Shown here: piece by piece, positions 37,199-46,341 of the stretch
Position numbering within the stretch: position 1 is the first letter of the stretch
Layout of the letters: each line of letters starts with the position of its first letter
Assembly (NCBI GenBank): GCA_900315105.1
Contig: OMXX01000002.1
Coordinates: forward strand, 160,640 to 224,639
DNA length: 64,000 nucleotides
Reading direction: 5' to 3'
Origin: an uncultured Prevotellaceae bacterium
GTDB taxonomy: Bacteria; Bacteroidota; Bacteroidia; Bacteroidales; Bacteroidaceae
Translations under genes and position numbers: made by a program
Notes under the pieces: generated by a model
The model's database searches: none
Seen by the model: the letters and a program-made list of their open reading frames with translations, nothing else
What the model was told of the DNA's origin: nothing

Positions 37199-38521
37199 AT
37201 GATTATGAATAGCGAACTTCCAGTTCTATTGTTAACTGGATATCTTGGTAGTGGTAAAACAACTCTTCTTAATAGAATACTCTCAAATGAGCGCGGTATC
37301 AAATTTGCTGTAATCGTTAACGATATCGGTGAAGTGAATATTGATGCTGATCTAATTCAGAAGGGGGGCGTAGTAGGACAACAGGATGATTCTCTCGTGG
37401 CACTCCAGAATGGTTGCATTTGTTGCACTCTGAAGATGGACCTCGTTCAGCAGATTTCAGATATAACTGCTATGCAGAAGTTCGACTACCTCGTAATCGA
37501 GGCAAGTGGTATCTGTGAGCCTCAGCCAATCGCACAGACTATCTGTTCCATCCCTCAGATGGAGGAGAAATACTGGAAGAACGGCTTAGCACGCCTCGAC
37601 TGCATCGTGAGTGTTGTTGACGCACTCAGAATGCGAGATGAATTTGGCGGTGGTCTTGACCTACTCCGTCAGAATATAGATGAAGACGATATTGAAAACC
37701 TCGTTATCCAGCAGATTGAGTTCTGTAACATCGTGTTGCTCAACAAGGCAGCTGAGGTGTCACCTGAGGAACTTGGACGTCTGCGTGAGATAATAAAGGC
37801 CCTACAACCTAAGGCGGAGATCATTGAGTGCAACTACGGCGACGTGGAACTCTCTAAGATTCTCAACACCAATATGTTTGACTTCGACAAGACGGTTACT
37901 GCCGCTACATGGGTTACAGAGGTAGAGAAACATCTTGATGAAATGAAAGAGGAGGAAGAGGAAGTAGAAGAAGAATTAGAAGACGACGGCGATCACGATC
38001 ACGAGCATGATCACGATCACACACATTGTGAACATCATCATCATCATCACGAGCATGAGCACGAGCACGATGAACACTGCGAGCACCATCATGGTGGCGA
38101 GTGTACCTGCGGCCATCATCACCATCATCACAACGAGGAGACAGGTGAGGCTGAGGAATACGGCATCGGAACATACGTCTATGTAGCTCGACGTCCAATG
38201 GACATCGCACGCTTTGACGAGTTCGTAGCTCGACGCTGGCCTAAGTGCATCATCCGCGCAAAGGGTATGTGCTACTTCGCAGACGAGCAGAATATCTGCT
38301 ACGTGTTCGAACAGGCTGGAAAGCAGGTGAACCTGCGAAATGCAGGACAGTGGTATGCCACAATGCCGGCAGATGAGTTCCAACAATTCGTTGAACAGAA
38401 TCCAGACGTACTTCGCGACTGGGACGACGTTTACGGAGACCGTATGCAAAAGCTTGTCTTTATCGGACAGCATCTTGACAAGAAACTTATCAAAACTGAG
38501 TTGGATGCATGTCTGGTATAA
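37199..38521 (+). CDS. CobW/COG0523 metallochaperone GTPase with His-rich loop
   Basis: The 440-residue G3E GTPase delivers or manages metal ions. The P-loop is GYLGSGKTT, followed by the invariant metal site GCICCTL (CxCC, about residues 73-76) and the base-recognition NKAAE. Between the GTPase and the C-terminal CobW domain (about 320-430) lies a 65-residue metal-binding loop of alternating His, Asp and Glu (HDHEHDHDHTH, CEHHHHHHEHEHEHDEH) with CTCGHHHHHH. Such loops mark zinc-related members (ZigA/YeiR-like). ATGs at 37199 and 37205 are both possible. The GT26 gene follows after 59 nt on the same strand. Confidence 0.9.
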   Translation: MIMNSELPVLLLTGYLGSGKTTLLNRILSNERGIKFAVIVNDIGEVNIDADLIQKGGVVGQQDDSLVALQNGCICCTLKMDLVQQISDITAMQKFDYLVIEASGICEPQPIAQTICSIPQMEEKYWKNGLARLDCIVSVVDALRMRDEFGGGLDLLRQNIDEDDIENLVIQQIEFCNIVLLNKAAEVSPEELGRLREIIKALQPKAEIIECNYGDVELSKILNTNMFDFDKTVTAATWVTEVEKHLDEMKEEEEEVEEELEDDGDHDHEHDHDHTHCEHHHHHHEHEHEHDEHCEHHHGGECTCGHHHHHHNEETGEAEEYGIGTYVYVARRPMDIARFDEFVARRWPKCIIRAKGMCYFADEQNICYVFEQAGKQVNLRNAGQWYATMPADEFQQFVEQNPDVLRDWDDVYGDRMQKLVFIGQHLDKKLIKTELDACLV

Positions 38522-38580
38522 TCGCCAAACGGTATGCATCAACATTATTAACAGTTAAGATTAAGAAAGGTAATTGTCAA

Positions 38581-39324
38581 ATGCTCAAACTCAAGGAAAT
38601 CAAACTCGTTCTATCGCGCCAGGAATTAGCGCAGATACCTGAGGGTAAGAAGTTGATAAACACTATCAACGCCTACAGTTACAACAATGCACAGAAGGAC
38701 AGCTTCTTTGCAGAGGCTCTCCGCGAGGGTGACTATCTCATTCCTGATGGGGCAGGCATTGTAAAGGCTTGCCAAATGAAGAATGCAAAGTACCAGCCTG
38801 TAGAGCGCATTGCCGGATGGGATCTCTTCACTTTCGAGATGAAGCGTCTCAACGCAAAGAGCGCCAAGAACGTGGAGAATGGACAGCCTCGTCTCAAGGT
38901 CATGTTCATGGGTTCTTCAGAGAAGGTACTCACGCTCATCCGTCTTCGCGCTGCCATCGAGTACAGTAACCTTGAGGTCGTGACATACTCCCCACCATAC
39001 AAGCCTGAGTTCTCTGACGAGGACAACGAGGCTATCATCAACGCCATCAACGAGGCTAATCCTGATCTTCTCTGGATCGGCATGACAGCTCCAAAGCAGG
39101 AGAAATGGACTTACAAGCACTGGAAGAAGCTCAACATCCATTGCCACGTAGGCACAATCGGTGCAGTATTCGATTTCTTCGCAGGAACAGCAAAGCGTGC
39201 ACCTCTCTGGTGGCAGGAGCATTCACTCGAATGGCTCTACCGCTTCATCATCGAGCCACGCAGAATGTGGCGCAGATACCTCATCGGAAACATCGAGTTC
39301 CCTTGGCTGTTAGCACAAGAGTAA
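38581..39324 (+). CDS. WecG/TagA/CpsF-family glycosyltransferase (GT26)
   Basis: The 247-residue enzyme belongs to GT26, which adds a sugar (such as N-acetylmannosamine or its uronate) to a lipid-linked precursor. Family features are LIPDGAGIVKACQMK (the PDG motif), GSSEKVL, PDLLWIGMTAPKQEKW and the C-terminal APLWWQEHSLEWLYRFIIEP plus RRMWRRY. The ATG at 38581 is preferred: the gap after the CobW gene is 59 nt, and an upstream ATG at 38509 overlaps that gene. No other polysaccharide genes are nearby. A good terminator follows the stop. Confidence 0.9.
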   Translation: MLKLKEIKLVLSRQELAQIPEGKKLINTINAYSYNNAQKDSFFAEALREGDYLIPDGAGIVKACQMKNAKYQPVERIAGWDLFTFEMKRLNAKSAKNVENGQPRLKVMFMGSSEKVLTLIRLRAAIEYSNLEVVTYSPPYKPEFSDEDNEAIINAINEANPDLLWIGMTAPKQEKWTYKHWKKLNIHCHVGTIGAVFDFFAGTAKRAPLWWQEHSLEWLYRFIIEPRRMWRRYLIGNIEFPWLLAQE

Positions 39325-39343
39325 TATTTTGACAAGACATAAC

Positions 39344-39387
39344 GCAGAGTCATAAAGTCATTAGAACCTTATGGCTCTGCATTTTTT
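39344..39387 (+). terminator. Terminator after the GT26 gene
   Basis: A 12-bp stem, GCAGAGTCATAA (39344-39355) with TTATGGCTCTGC (39369-39380), one T-G pair, is followed by ATTTTTT. It precludes an IMPase start at 39371 and supports the one at 39404. Confidence 0.9.
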
Positions 39388-39403
39388 ACACTTATACATT
39401 TTT

Positions 39404-40171
39404 ATGAACATCAATTCACTCATAGATATTGTCAGGGAAGCATCCAAACTGATGCTCAACGACTTTGAAATCTCACAGAAGGACGGATTCTCAAACATCG
39501 TAACGTCTTCAGACATAGCCGTACAGGAATTTCTCTGCAAGCAACTTGCCACTCTCCTACCCTCTTCCGGCTTCATCTGCGAGGAAGAGGACATCAACGA
39601 TGCATCCCACGAATACACATGGATTATCGACCCTATCGACGGCACGGCAAACTATTCCCGCGGCATAGGACAATGCGCTATCTGCGTAGGACTCAGGCAC
39701 AACGACCACATGGAGATGAGTGTTGTCTATCTCCCTCGTACCAACGAACTCTTCCATGCTGAGCGCGGCAAGGGCGCATTCCTCAACGGCAAGCCGATAC
39801 ACGTTTCCGACCGTCCTTTCCAAAACGGCATCATGTGTACCGCACTCGCCGTTTATCACAAAGAATACGCGAAGGTATGCTCCGACATCATCTGCGACAC
39901 CTTCATGCAATGCAACGACATACGCCGCTTCGGAGCAGCAGCCCCAGAACTTTGCTATCTCGCTATGGGACGCTGCGAACTCTATTTCGAATACCTCCTC
40001 TCCCCATGGGACTATGCCGCAGCATCCCTTATCCTGACAGAAGCAGGAGGCAGTCTCAGCGACCTCCAAGGCAATGACCTCACCTGCATCACACCTTCAG
40101 GTGTACTCGCAGCCAACACGAAGGAGAACCTCGACCGCCTCACCAGCATCGTAAGCAAGCATATAGGGTAA
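39404..40171 (+). CDS. Inositol monophosphatase family protein
   Basis: The 255-residue Mg-dependent phosphatase shows the three IMPase motifs in order: CEEEDINDA (first metal-binding Glu), WIIDPIDGTANYSRG (metal-binding Asp cluster) and SPWDYAAASLILTEAGG (general-base Asp). Members act on inositol phosphate, 3'-phosphoadenosine 5'-phosphate or fructose bisphosphate; the substrate here is not fixed by sequence. The ATG at 39404 is chosen because the terminator of the previous gene covers the earlier ATG. The gene appears monocistronic. Confidence 0.92.
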   Translation: MNINSLIDIVREASKLMLNDFEISQKDGFSNIVTSSDIAVQEFLCKQLATLLPSSGFICEEEDINDASHEYTWIIDPIDGTANYSRGIGQCAICVGLRHNDHMEMSVVYLPRTNELFHAERGKGAFLNGKPIHVSDRPFQNGIMCTALAVYHKEYAKVCSDIICDTFMQCNDIRRFGAAAPELCYLAMGRCELYFEYLLSPWDYAAASLILTEAGGSLSDLQGNDLTCITPSGVLAANTKENLDRLTSIVSKHIG

Positions 40172-40197
40172 ATAATCTGACCACCTCAGATTTCTGG

Positions 40198-40247
40198 TCC
40201 GTTACACCTCCGTTTCATATCCGTTCCAAGTCCGTTGTAAGTCCGTT
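40198..40247 (+). repeat. 11-nt-period array F
   Basis: TCCGTT starts at 40198, 40209, 40220, 40231 and 40242, exactly 11 nt apart. The words match arrays A and B (TCCGTTGTAAG, TCCGTTCC). Confidence 0.88.
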
Positions 40248-40305
40248 CCCAATATCGGAGATATAAAAGTCCCATAATCGCCCAAAAGAATTCCTGAAAA
40301 CGTGT

Positions 40306-40370
40306 CAGTTACAGGTAACGGGTAACAATAAGGATTTTTGTGTTAGCGTACCTCATCTCAGACATAGATT
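40306..40370 (-). repeat. GATGAGGTACGCTAACAC plus GTTACCT array, copy 2 (inverted)
   Basis: Read on the minus strand this is the same block order as 20655-20716: AGATGAGGTACGCTAACAC, AATCCTTATT and GTTACC words 7 nt apart. It follows array F, just as copy 1 adjoins array C. Confidence 0.75.
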
Positions 40371-40468
40371 ATGAAATAGAGGGTTTACAGAAGAAACAGA
40401 ATATCCGAAATGCTGTGTTTAAAGCACTTCGGATATGTTTTATGTTGTTTACCAGACATCAATAATTA

Positions 40469-41173
40469 TTATTCCGTAGATGGGAGAATAGTCACATAAC
40501 TTTTTTCCTTCCTGACTTTCTTCATCCTCTTCCTATGTTCTTTTTCCATAGCTTTTATCGTTTTCTTTATAACCTTCTCGTCATCAGAATTAACTTCAAT
40601 CATACCCAATGTAGATTCACTTTCTACTAATGTAGCCAGAAAATACTGATTGTAGTTTTCCTCCGTAACATGAAAGGTCAAATCCTTCAAGCCAACATAT
40701 TTTACAGTAATATCAACAGGAAGCGAATCCACACCAATCGCAAACTCTCCTTTCCTATCCGTTATACAATGATTCTTCGAGGGTAAATGATTCAAAATCA
40801 CCGCAGCCGCAATGACAACATCATTAGAAGGTTTCTCAATGACTTTGCCTCGAATGATGTACTTTCCTGTCACCTCCTTTGTCGTAACTGAAACGATAGA
40901 GTCCGATGGTGTCTCCACAATAGAAACATCCTGAGCCATCGCATTTGAGACAACTCCCAATGACAATCCTGCTACCATTACTGCCTTGCCAAGTATTTGA
41001 CGCTGATGAAGTTGTTCTTCAAGATAGCGCACCTCAGCCTCGCACTTAGGACAAGTACCCTTGCAATCACCTTTGTATTGACATTCCTCAACGACATACT
41101 CAATGTCATTCGCCTCAGCTATCTGCCGACGAATCTCTTTTAATATCCTACAAGTTCTCTTTCCTCGTGCCAT
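40469..41173 (-). CDS. Protein with Cys-rich N-terminus and carboxypeptidase-regulatory-like domain
   Basis: The protein has 234 residues from the ATG at 41173; a TTG at 41182 is a weaker alternative. The N-terminal part is cytosolic (RTCRILKEIRRQIAEANDIE) and has a four-cysteine motif, CQYKGDCKGTCPKCE (about residues 31-45), that could bind a metal. A single membrane segment follows (about 60-80: ILGKAVMVAGLSLGVVSNAM). The C-terminal part is a beta-sandwich of the CarboxypepD_reg type (GKYIIRGKVIEKP ... ITDRKGEFAIGV) and ends in a lysine-rich tail. Proteins with this N-terminus recur in Prevotella and Bacteroides, but their role is not known. It follows galE closely and is probably in its operon. 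Confidence 0.72.
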   Translation of the reverse strand: MARGKRTCRILKEIRRQIAEANDIEYVVEECQYKGDCKGTCPKCEAEVRYLEEQLHQRQILGKAVMVAGLSLGVVSNAMAQDVSIVETPSDSIVSVTTKEVTGKYIIRGKVIEKPSNDVVIAAAVILNHLPSKNHCITDRKGEFAIGVDSLPVDITVKYVGLKDLTFHVTEENYNQYFLATLVESESTLGMIEVNSDDEKVIKKTIKAMEKEHRKRMKKVRKEKSYVTILPSTE

Positions 41174-41185
41174 AAGTAACAAGAA

Positions 41186-42196
41186 TTAATATCCGTCAGG
41201 ATTGTTCTTCTGCCAGTTCCATGAATCGCGGCACATATCCTCTATGCCGTACTTAGCCTCCCAGCCAAGCTCTGCCTTTGCCTTTGCAGGGTCGCAGTAG
41301 CAGGTAGCGATGTCGCCTGCACGGCGTGGTTTGATAACGTAAGGAACATCAACGCCGTTCACCTTGATGAATGCCTTCACCACATCGAGAACGGAATATC
41401 CGTGACCTGTGCCGAGATTGTAGATAGCCAAACCGCACTTACGGTTGATAGCCTTGAGGGCTGCCACATGACCGGAAGCAAGGTCGCAAACGTGGATATA
41501 GTCGCGCACGCCTGTTCCGTCTGGAGTATCATAATCATTACCAAACACGCCCAGTTCCTTGCGCTTGCCAACGGCTGTCTGTGTGATATAAGGCATGAGG
41601 TTGTTTGGTATGCCGTTTGGGTTCTCACCGATAGTGCCTGACTGATGTGCACCTATTGGGTTGAAATAACGAAGCAGCACCACGTTCCACTCAGGATCAG
41701 CCTTCTGCACGTCAATCATCACCTGCTCAAGCATTGACTTCGTCTGTCCGTAAGGGTTTGTGCATTGTCCCTTTGGGCACTCCTCAGTGATAGGAATGAT
41801 AGCTGGGTCGCCATACACGGTAGCGGAAGAAGAGAAGATGATGTTCTTCACGCCATTCTTGCGCATCACGTCCATGAGGATGAAAGTGCCCGTCATGTTG
41901 TTATGGTAGTACTCCAAAGGCTTCTCAACCGACTCGCCCACAGCCTTGAGGCCAGCGAAATGGATAACGGCATCAATCTTGTTCTCCTTGAAAATCTTGT
42001 CGAGAGCCTCAGCATCGCGCACGTCAGCCTCATAGAAAGGAATCTCCTTGCCGATAATCTTGGCAACACGGCGGAGTGACTCAGGGTTTGAGTTCACGAG
42101 ATTGTCAACCACAACGACTGAGTGACCAGCCTTATCAAGTTCGATGGCGGTATGTGAGCCGATGTAGCCGGCACCACCACAAAGAAGAATATTCAT
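41186..42196 (-). CDS. galE: UDP-glucose 4-epimerase
   Basis: The 336-residue NAD-dependent SDR enzyme interconverts UDP-glucose and UDP-galactose, linking galactose use to glycogen and surface-glycan precursors. The Rossmann loop is GGAGYIGSHT (about residues 7-16). SSSATVYGDP carries the catalytic Ser region, and the YxxxK pair is YGQTK (about 148-152). Length is typical. Its own TAATTTTG promoter lies upstream, divergent from hrpB. The Cys-rich membrane protein follows after 12 nt. Confidence 0.96.
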   Translation of the reverse strand: MNILLCGGAGYIGSHTAIELDKAGHSVVVVDNLVNSNPESLRRVAKIIGKEIPFYEADVRDAEALDKIFKENKIDAVIHFAGLKAVGESVEKPLEYYHNNMTGTFILMDVMRKNGVKNIIFSSSATVYGDPAIIPITEECPKGQCTNPYGQTKSMLEQVMIDVQKADPEWNVVLLRYFNPIGAHQSGTIGENPNGIPNNLMPYITQTAVGKRKELGVFGNDYDTPDGTGVRDYIHVCDLASGHVAALKAINRKCGLAIYNLGTGHGYSVLDVVKAFIKVNGVDVPYVIKPRRAGDIATCYCDPAKAKAELGWEAKYGIEDMCRDSWNWQKNNPDGY

Positions 42197-42230
42197 ATCT
42201 ATTTTGTCTTTTTGTTATAAATTTGAGTTG

Positions 42231-42238
42231 CAAAATTA
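42231..42238 (-). promoter_or_regulatory. Promoter -7 box of galE
   Basis: TAATTTTG on the minus strand lies 35 nt before the galE start; no clear -33 box. Confidence 0.65.
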
Positions 42239-42302
42239 GTAAATTTCCTTAACATATACGATAAATCTGCCAAGAAAAAGGAGTTTTCACTCAAAAAAAT
42301 AG

Positions 42303-42310
42303 TAATTTTG
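42303..42310 (+). promoter_or_regulatory. Promoter -7 box of hrpB
   Basis: TAATTTTG lies 18 nt before the ATG at 42328, giving a short leader. The divergent galE box is about 65 bp away. Confidence 0.68.
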
Positions 42311-42327
42311 CAATCAAAATAAAGCAA

Positions 42328-44811
42328 ATGCTACATACAGAGAAGATATCACACCTACCTGCGTATTCCATTGCCGAGGAAGTAAACAAGGTTCTCGGCA
42401 ATCACTCTTCCGTTGTCATTACCGCGCCTCCAGGGGCTGGAAAATCAACCGTTCTGCCTCTCACAATCCTTGAAGGCATGAAGGGCAAAGGCATCGTTCT
42501 TGAGCCGCGCCGCCTTGCCGCCCGACAGATTGCCGAGCGCATGGCATCGCTCCTTGACGAGAGCGTTGGCGAGACGGTGGGATATCGTATGCGCTTTGAG
42601 ACAAAGGTTTCGCCTCGCACCCGATTGGAGGTGATAACCGAGGGAATACTAACCCGAATGCTCGTGAGCGACCCGACACTTGACGGCGTTGACTTCGTTA
42701 TCTTCGATGAGTTTCATGAGCGAAGCCTTGCCTCTGACACAGCCCTCGCCCTTGTGCGTGAGGCGCAGAATCTGATACGTCCCGACCTGAAGATAATAAT
42801 CATGTCGGCAACCATCGACGCAAGCAGCATCTGCACCGTCCTTGGTGCAAAACTGATAGAGAGCGAAGGGCGGATGTTCCCCGTAACACCTATCTACATA
42901 GCACCCGAACATGATATTCCCACCACCGATGAGGTTGCCCGACTCATCATCCGTGCGCAGCGTGAGCAGGATGGCGACATACTCGTATTCCTCCCAGGCG
43001 AAGCCGAGATAAGGCGCGTGGCAGAGGCACTACCCAACGACTCCACCATCATGCCCCTTTACTCTCGCCTCTCGCCTTCTGAACAGCGAGCAGCCATAGC
43101 ACCATCGCCCGACGGAAAGCGAAAGACGGTGCTCGCCACTTCCATTGCCGAGACATCGCTCACCATCGAGGGCATAAGGGTCGTTATTGACTCAGGACTT
43201 TGTCGCACGATGGTTTTTGACAAGCGAAACGGAATGTCGCATCTTGAAACCGTGCGTATCTCTCGCGATATGGCGACACAGAGGATGGGACGTGCTGGAC
43301 GATTGTCGGAAGGCGTTTGCTATCGTATGTGGGCACAGTCAGCAGAGCATGGAATGCAGGAATGTCGCCGTCCTGAGATTCTTGATGCAGACCTCTCATC
43401 GCTCGTTCTCGACATCACGGCATGGGGTGCTAATGACATCGAGGCCCTGCCTTGGCTCACCCTCCCGCCACGAGGCAACGTGTATCAGGCACAGGCATTG
43501 CTCGAATCGTTGGGAGCTATCAGAAACGGCAGTATAACGGAACTTGGTAATCGTATGTCGCGCATTCCTTGTCACCCTCGCATTTCAAGAATCCTTGTGG
43601 CTGATGACAACCTAAAATCACTTGCCTGTGACATTGCCGCCCTGCTTGAAGAGAAAGACCCGCTATCTCACCTCACGGACGATAGTGATATCTTCACTCG
43701 CATCACGCATCTTCGACAGGCAAGGGCTAATGGCAATCTCGGGCATTGGTCACGCATCGCTCGTATCGCCTCCGAATACTGCCGTATGGCGCATTGCAAG
43801 GAGGATAACTTCGTTCCTTCTCAGGACGAGATTGGCACTCTTCTCGCCCTCGCATATCCCGAACGTGTGGGTATGGCTCTGAGCACTCCCGGGCACTTCC
43901 GATTGTCGAGTGGCGATAATGCACAGGTGGATATTAATGATACTCTCTCAGCAAGCAAGTGGATTGCCGTAGCATCGCTCAACGCAGCATCCGGACGCAT
44001 ATTCCTTGCCTCGCCAATAAGCAAGGAGGCACTTCTTCCGCTCGCCTATGACCACGAGACTGTGCAATGGGACGTGAAGAACGAGCGTATCATTGCTCAG
44101 CGTCAGAAGCGCATAGGAAACCTCGTGATTAACTCGCAGGATATTCAGTCGCCTGACCGTAAACAGATAATAGAAGCGGTATGCAAAGCGGTGGCTAAGA
44201 GTGGAGTTTCACTCCTTGATTTCTCTGATTCCGTAACTGCCTTACAGCGCAGGATAGAGACTGTAAAAAATTGGCATCCAGAACTTTCGTTTCCCGACAC
44301 GAGTACGGAGCATCTTCTCGCTACGGCCGATGAATGGCTCCCCTTCTACCTTGAACAAATATCGGGAACGATAGACAAAAAAACGCTCAGGTCACTCGAC
44401 CTAAGCGCAATTATACTTGGCATGCTCACTTACGAGCAACAACTTTCACTTGACCGTCTCGCACCAACTCATATCACCGTACCGACAGGTTCTCGCATCC
44501 GTATCGATTACCGTCAGGGTGCCGAGGCTCCTGTTGTGAGCGTAAGGCTTCAGGAGTGTTTCGGCTTGACCGATACACCTACCGTAAACGATGGCAAGCA
44601 GCCTTTGCTCATGGAACTTCTCTCGCCAGGTTTCAAGCCTGTGCAACTGACGAAAGACCTGCGCAGTTTCTGGCAGGAAACATATTTCGAGGTGCGTAAG
44701 GAACTGCGTCGCCGTTATCCAAAACATTCATGGCCAGACGATCCGTTAACGGCACCGGCCACTCGCACTATACAGCGCACCGCCAATTCCTCATCGAGCA
44801 AATTGACATGA
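42328..44811 (+). CDS. hrpB: ATP-dependent RNA helicase HrpB
   Basis: The 827-residue DExH-box helicase has motif I APPGAGKST (about residues 34-42), motif II DEFH (about 128-131), motif III MSATID and the helicase-C motif QRMGRAGRLSEGVCYRMW. The HrpB-type helical domain and C-terminal domain follow (IARIASEYCRMAHCKEDNFV, ending in a Ser-rich tail). The length is normal for HrpB. Its cellular role is poorly defined; related helicases act in RNA processing. The last 97 bp overlap the convergent acyl-CoA synthetase gene. Confidence 0.95.
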   Translation: MLHTEKISHLPAYSIAEEVNKVLGNHSSVVITAPPGAGKSTVLPLTILEGMKGKGIVLEPRRLAARQIAERMASLLDESVGETVGYRMRFETKVSPRTRLEVITEGILTRMLVSDPTLDGVDFVIFDEFHERSLASDTALALVREAQNLIRPDLKIIIMSATIDASSICTVLGAKLIESEGRMFPVTPIYIAPEHDIPTTDEVARLIIRAQREQDGDILVFLPGEAEIRRVAEALPNDSTIMPLYSRLSPSEQRAAIAPSPDGKRKTVLATSIAETSLTIEGIRVVIDSGLCRTMVFDKRNGMSHLETVRISRDMATQRMGRAGRLSEGVCYRMWAQSAEHGMQECRRPEILDADLSSLVLDITAWGANDIEALPWLTLPPRGNVYQAQALLESLGAIRNGSITELGNRMSRIPCHPRISRILVADDNLKSLACDIAALLEEKDPLSHLTDDSDIFTRITHLRQARANGNLGHWSRIARIASEYCRMAHCKEDNFVPSQDEIGTLLALAYPERVGMALSTPGHFRLSSGDNAQVDINDTLSASKWIAVASLNAASGRIFLASPISKEALLPLAYDHETVQWDVKNERIIAQRQKRIGNLVINSQDIQSPDRKQIIEAVCKAVAKSGVSLLDFSDSVTALQRRIETVKNWHPELSFPDTSTEHLLATADEWLPFYLEQISGTIDKKTLRSLDLSAIILGMLTYEQQLSLDRLAPTHITVPTGSRIRIDYRQGAEAPVVSVRLQECFGLTDTPTVNDGKQPLLMELLSPGFKPVQLTKDLRSFWQETYFEVRKELRRRYPKHSWPDDPLTAPATRTIQRTANSSSSKLT

Positions 44812-46106
44812 CCTTTGGCAAGGAATTTCTCAAGGTTTCCAGCCTCGGTGAAGATGCTCGGACAAATTGTTATGACAGGCTTACGGCACTCGCTTAACTT
44901 ACGGTGAATAGCATCGAAACACCCATCCATAGGCTCAAGACCTGCGGAACCATACGATAGGATTATGGCATCTATCTCATCAAAACGATTGTCGCAATAG
45001 TCGATGACGGTTTCAAGTTGCTCTACCGTTCCTGTAGCGAGCACATCGATAGGATTTGATACTGACGCACCCTTATGGAGATGGGTAAGGAGCTCATCGG
45101 CAACTTCGCCCTTGAGTTCTGGCACGAGCATTCCGCCCTTGCTGAGCGCATCGGCGGTGAGAACGCCCAAGCCACCTGCCTGAGTGATGATGGCGAAGCG
45201 GTTGCCCTCAATCCTTGGCAGGGAGAAAAGACAGCCCATAGCCACGAGTTCCTGACGTGAATAGCATCTTACGATACCAGCCTCACGAAATAGTTCATCG
45301 GCACGCTTATCATCAAAGGCAGCAGAGCCGGTATGATGACTTGTGGCACGGGCACCGCTCTGGGTACTGCCCGACTTGATAGCTGCAATGCGGCATCCCT
45401 TAGCAATGAGCGACTTGGCATGACGAAGCAGACGCTCCGGGTCTCTTATGCTCTCGATATACAGAATCTTTCCGCGCACATCCTTCTCTGCGTCAAATGT
45501 CTCATCCATGTATTGAAGAATATCCTCAACACCAGTATAGCGAGCGTTTCCGATACTCCATACGGAATTGAATCTGAGACCTGTCACCTTAGCCATCTCT
45601 ATGGTATAGAGGGCGATACCGCCTGAGTTGGAGATCAAATCCACACCTTCCTTATTGATAATAGGATTAGGCGAGGTGAAAGCTCCGCAATAGTTGGAAG
45701 TAATCAAGCCTATGCAGTTAGGACCTATGAACGAGCATCCGTATTTATTGCAAACAGCATGCATCTTAGCCTCAAGAACCGCACCATCGAGAGAGAGTTC
45801 GCTGAAACCAGAAGAAATGACGATAAAAGCCTTGACACCCTTCTCGGATGCAAGGTATTCCACATAAGACGGACAAAACTTTGAGACAACGGCAATAATT
45901 GCAAGTTCTGCTTCCGGGATATCCTTCACGTCACGATACGACTTTACACCCTGAACGATATCCTCATGCGGATTCACCACATATAACTCTCCCTGATAAT
46001 TCCCTTGTATCAAATTCCTCACCAAAGCCCCTCCAGGCTTCAGAGTATTATTCGAACCACCAATCACAACGATGCTGGCAGGATTAATCAACTGTCTGTT
46101 TATCAT
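44715..46106 (-). CDS. NDP-forming acyl-CoA synthetase, alpha part only
   Basis: The 463-residue protein carries the CoA-binding domain (MINRQLINPASIVVIGGSNN at the start), the succinyl-CoA-synthetase-like domain (GPNCIGLITSNYC, ISNSGGIALYTIEM) and the phosphohistidine loop ATSHHTGSAAFDD. These belong to acetyl-CoA synthetase (ADP-forming), which makes acetate and ATP from acetyl-CoA. In many bacteria the alpha part is fused to an ATP-grasp beta part of about 220 residues. Here the chain ends right after the alpha part and no beta gene is in the window. The promoter box at 46138-46145 sets the start at 46106. The 3' end overlaps hrpB by 97 bp. Confidence 0.85.
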   Translation of the reverse strand: MINRQLINPASIVVIGGSNNTLKPGGALVRNLIQGNYQGELYVVNPHEDIVQGVKSYRDVKDIPEAELAIIAVVSKFCPSYVEYLASEKGVKAFIVISSGFSELSLDGAVLEAKMHAVCNKYGCSFIGPNCIGLITSNYCGAFTSPNPIINKEGVDLISNSGGIALYTIEMAKVTGLRFNSVWSIGNARYTGVEDILQYMDETFDAEKDVRGKILYIESIRDPERLLRHAKSLIAKGCRIAAIKSGSTQSGARATSHHTGSAAFDDKRADELFREAGIVRCYSRQELVAMGCLFSLPRIEGNRFAIITQAGGLGVLTADALSKGGMLVPELKGEVADELLTHLHKGASVSNPIDVLATGTVEQLETVIDYCDNRFDEIDAIILSYGSAGLEPMDGCFDAIHRKLSECRKPVITICPSIFTEAGNLEKFLAKGHVNLLDEELAVRCIVRVAGAVNGSSGHECFG

Positions 46107-46137
46107 TATCAATATTTGCTTTTCCGAAATTCGAGTA

Positions 46138-46168
46138 CAAATATACGCAAATATTTTCATTTTACAAA
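46138..46168 (-). promoter_or_regulatory. Promoter of the acyl-CoA synthetase gene
   Basis: On the minus strand TTTG (46168-46165) and TATATTTG (46145-46138) are 19 bp apart, 31 nt before the start at 46106. Confidence 0.78.
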
Positions 46169-46341
46169 AACTATTGCATTAAATTTAGTTTTCGTAGTAA
46201 TTTTTTCTGATAGCTTAACATGTATTCTTCAGCTAATGTTGTTTGGAGCTATGCGAATGAGACAAAAAATCGGGACATCCACGACTTAATGTCATAGATG
46301 CCCCGCAAAAGTTTCACCCAATCATCTGATTTCGATGAGGA

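Noticed and set aside
37914..38545. Minus-strand frames opposite the CobW His-rich region
   Set aside because: They arise from the CAC/CAT-rich coding repeat on the other strand.
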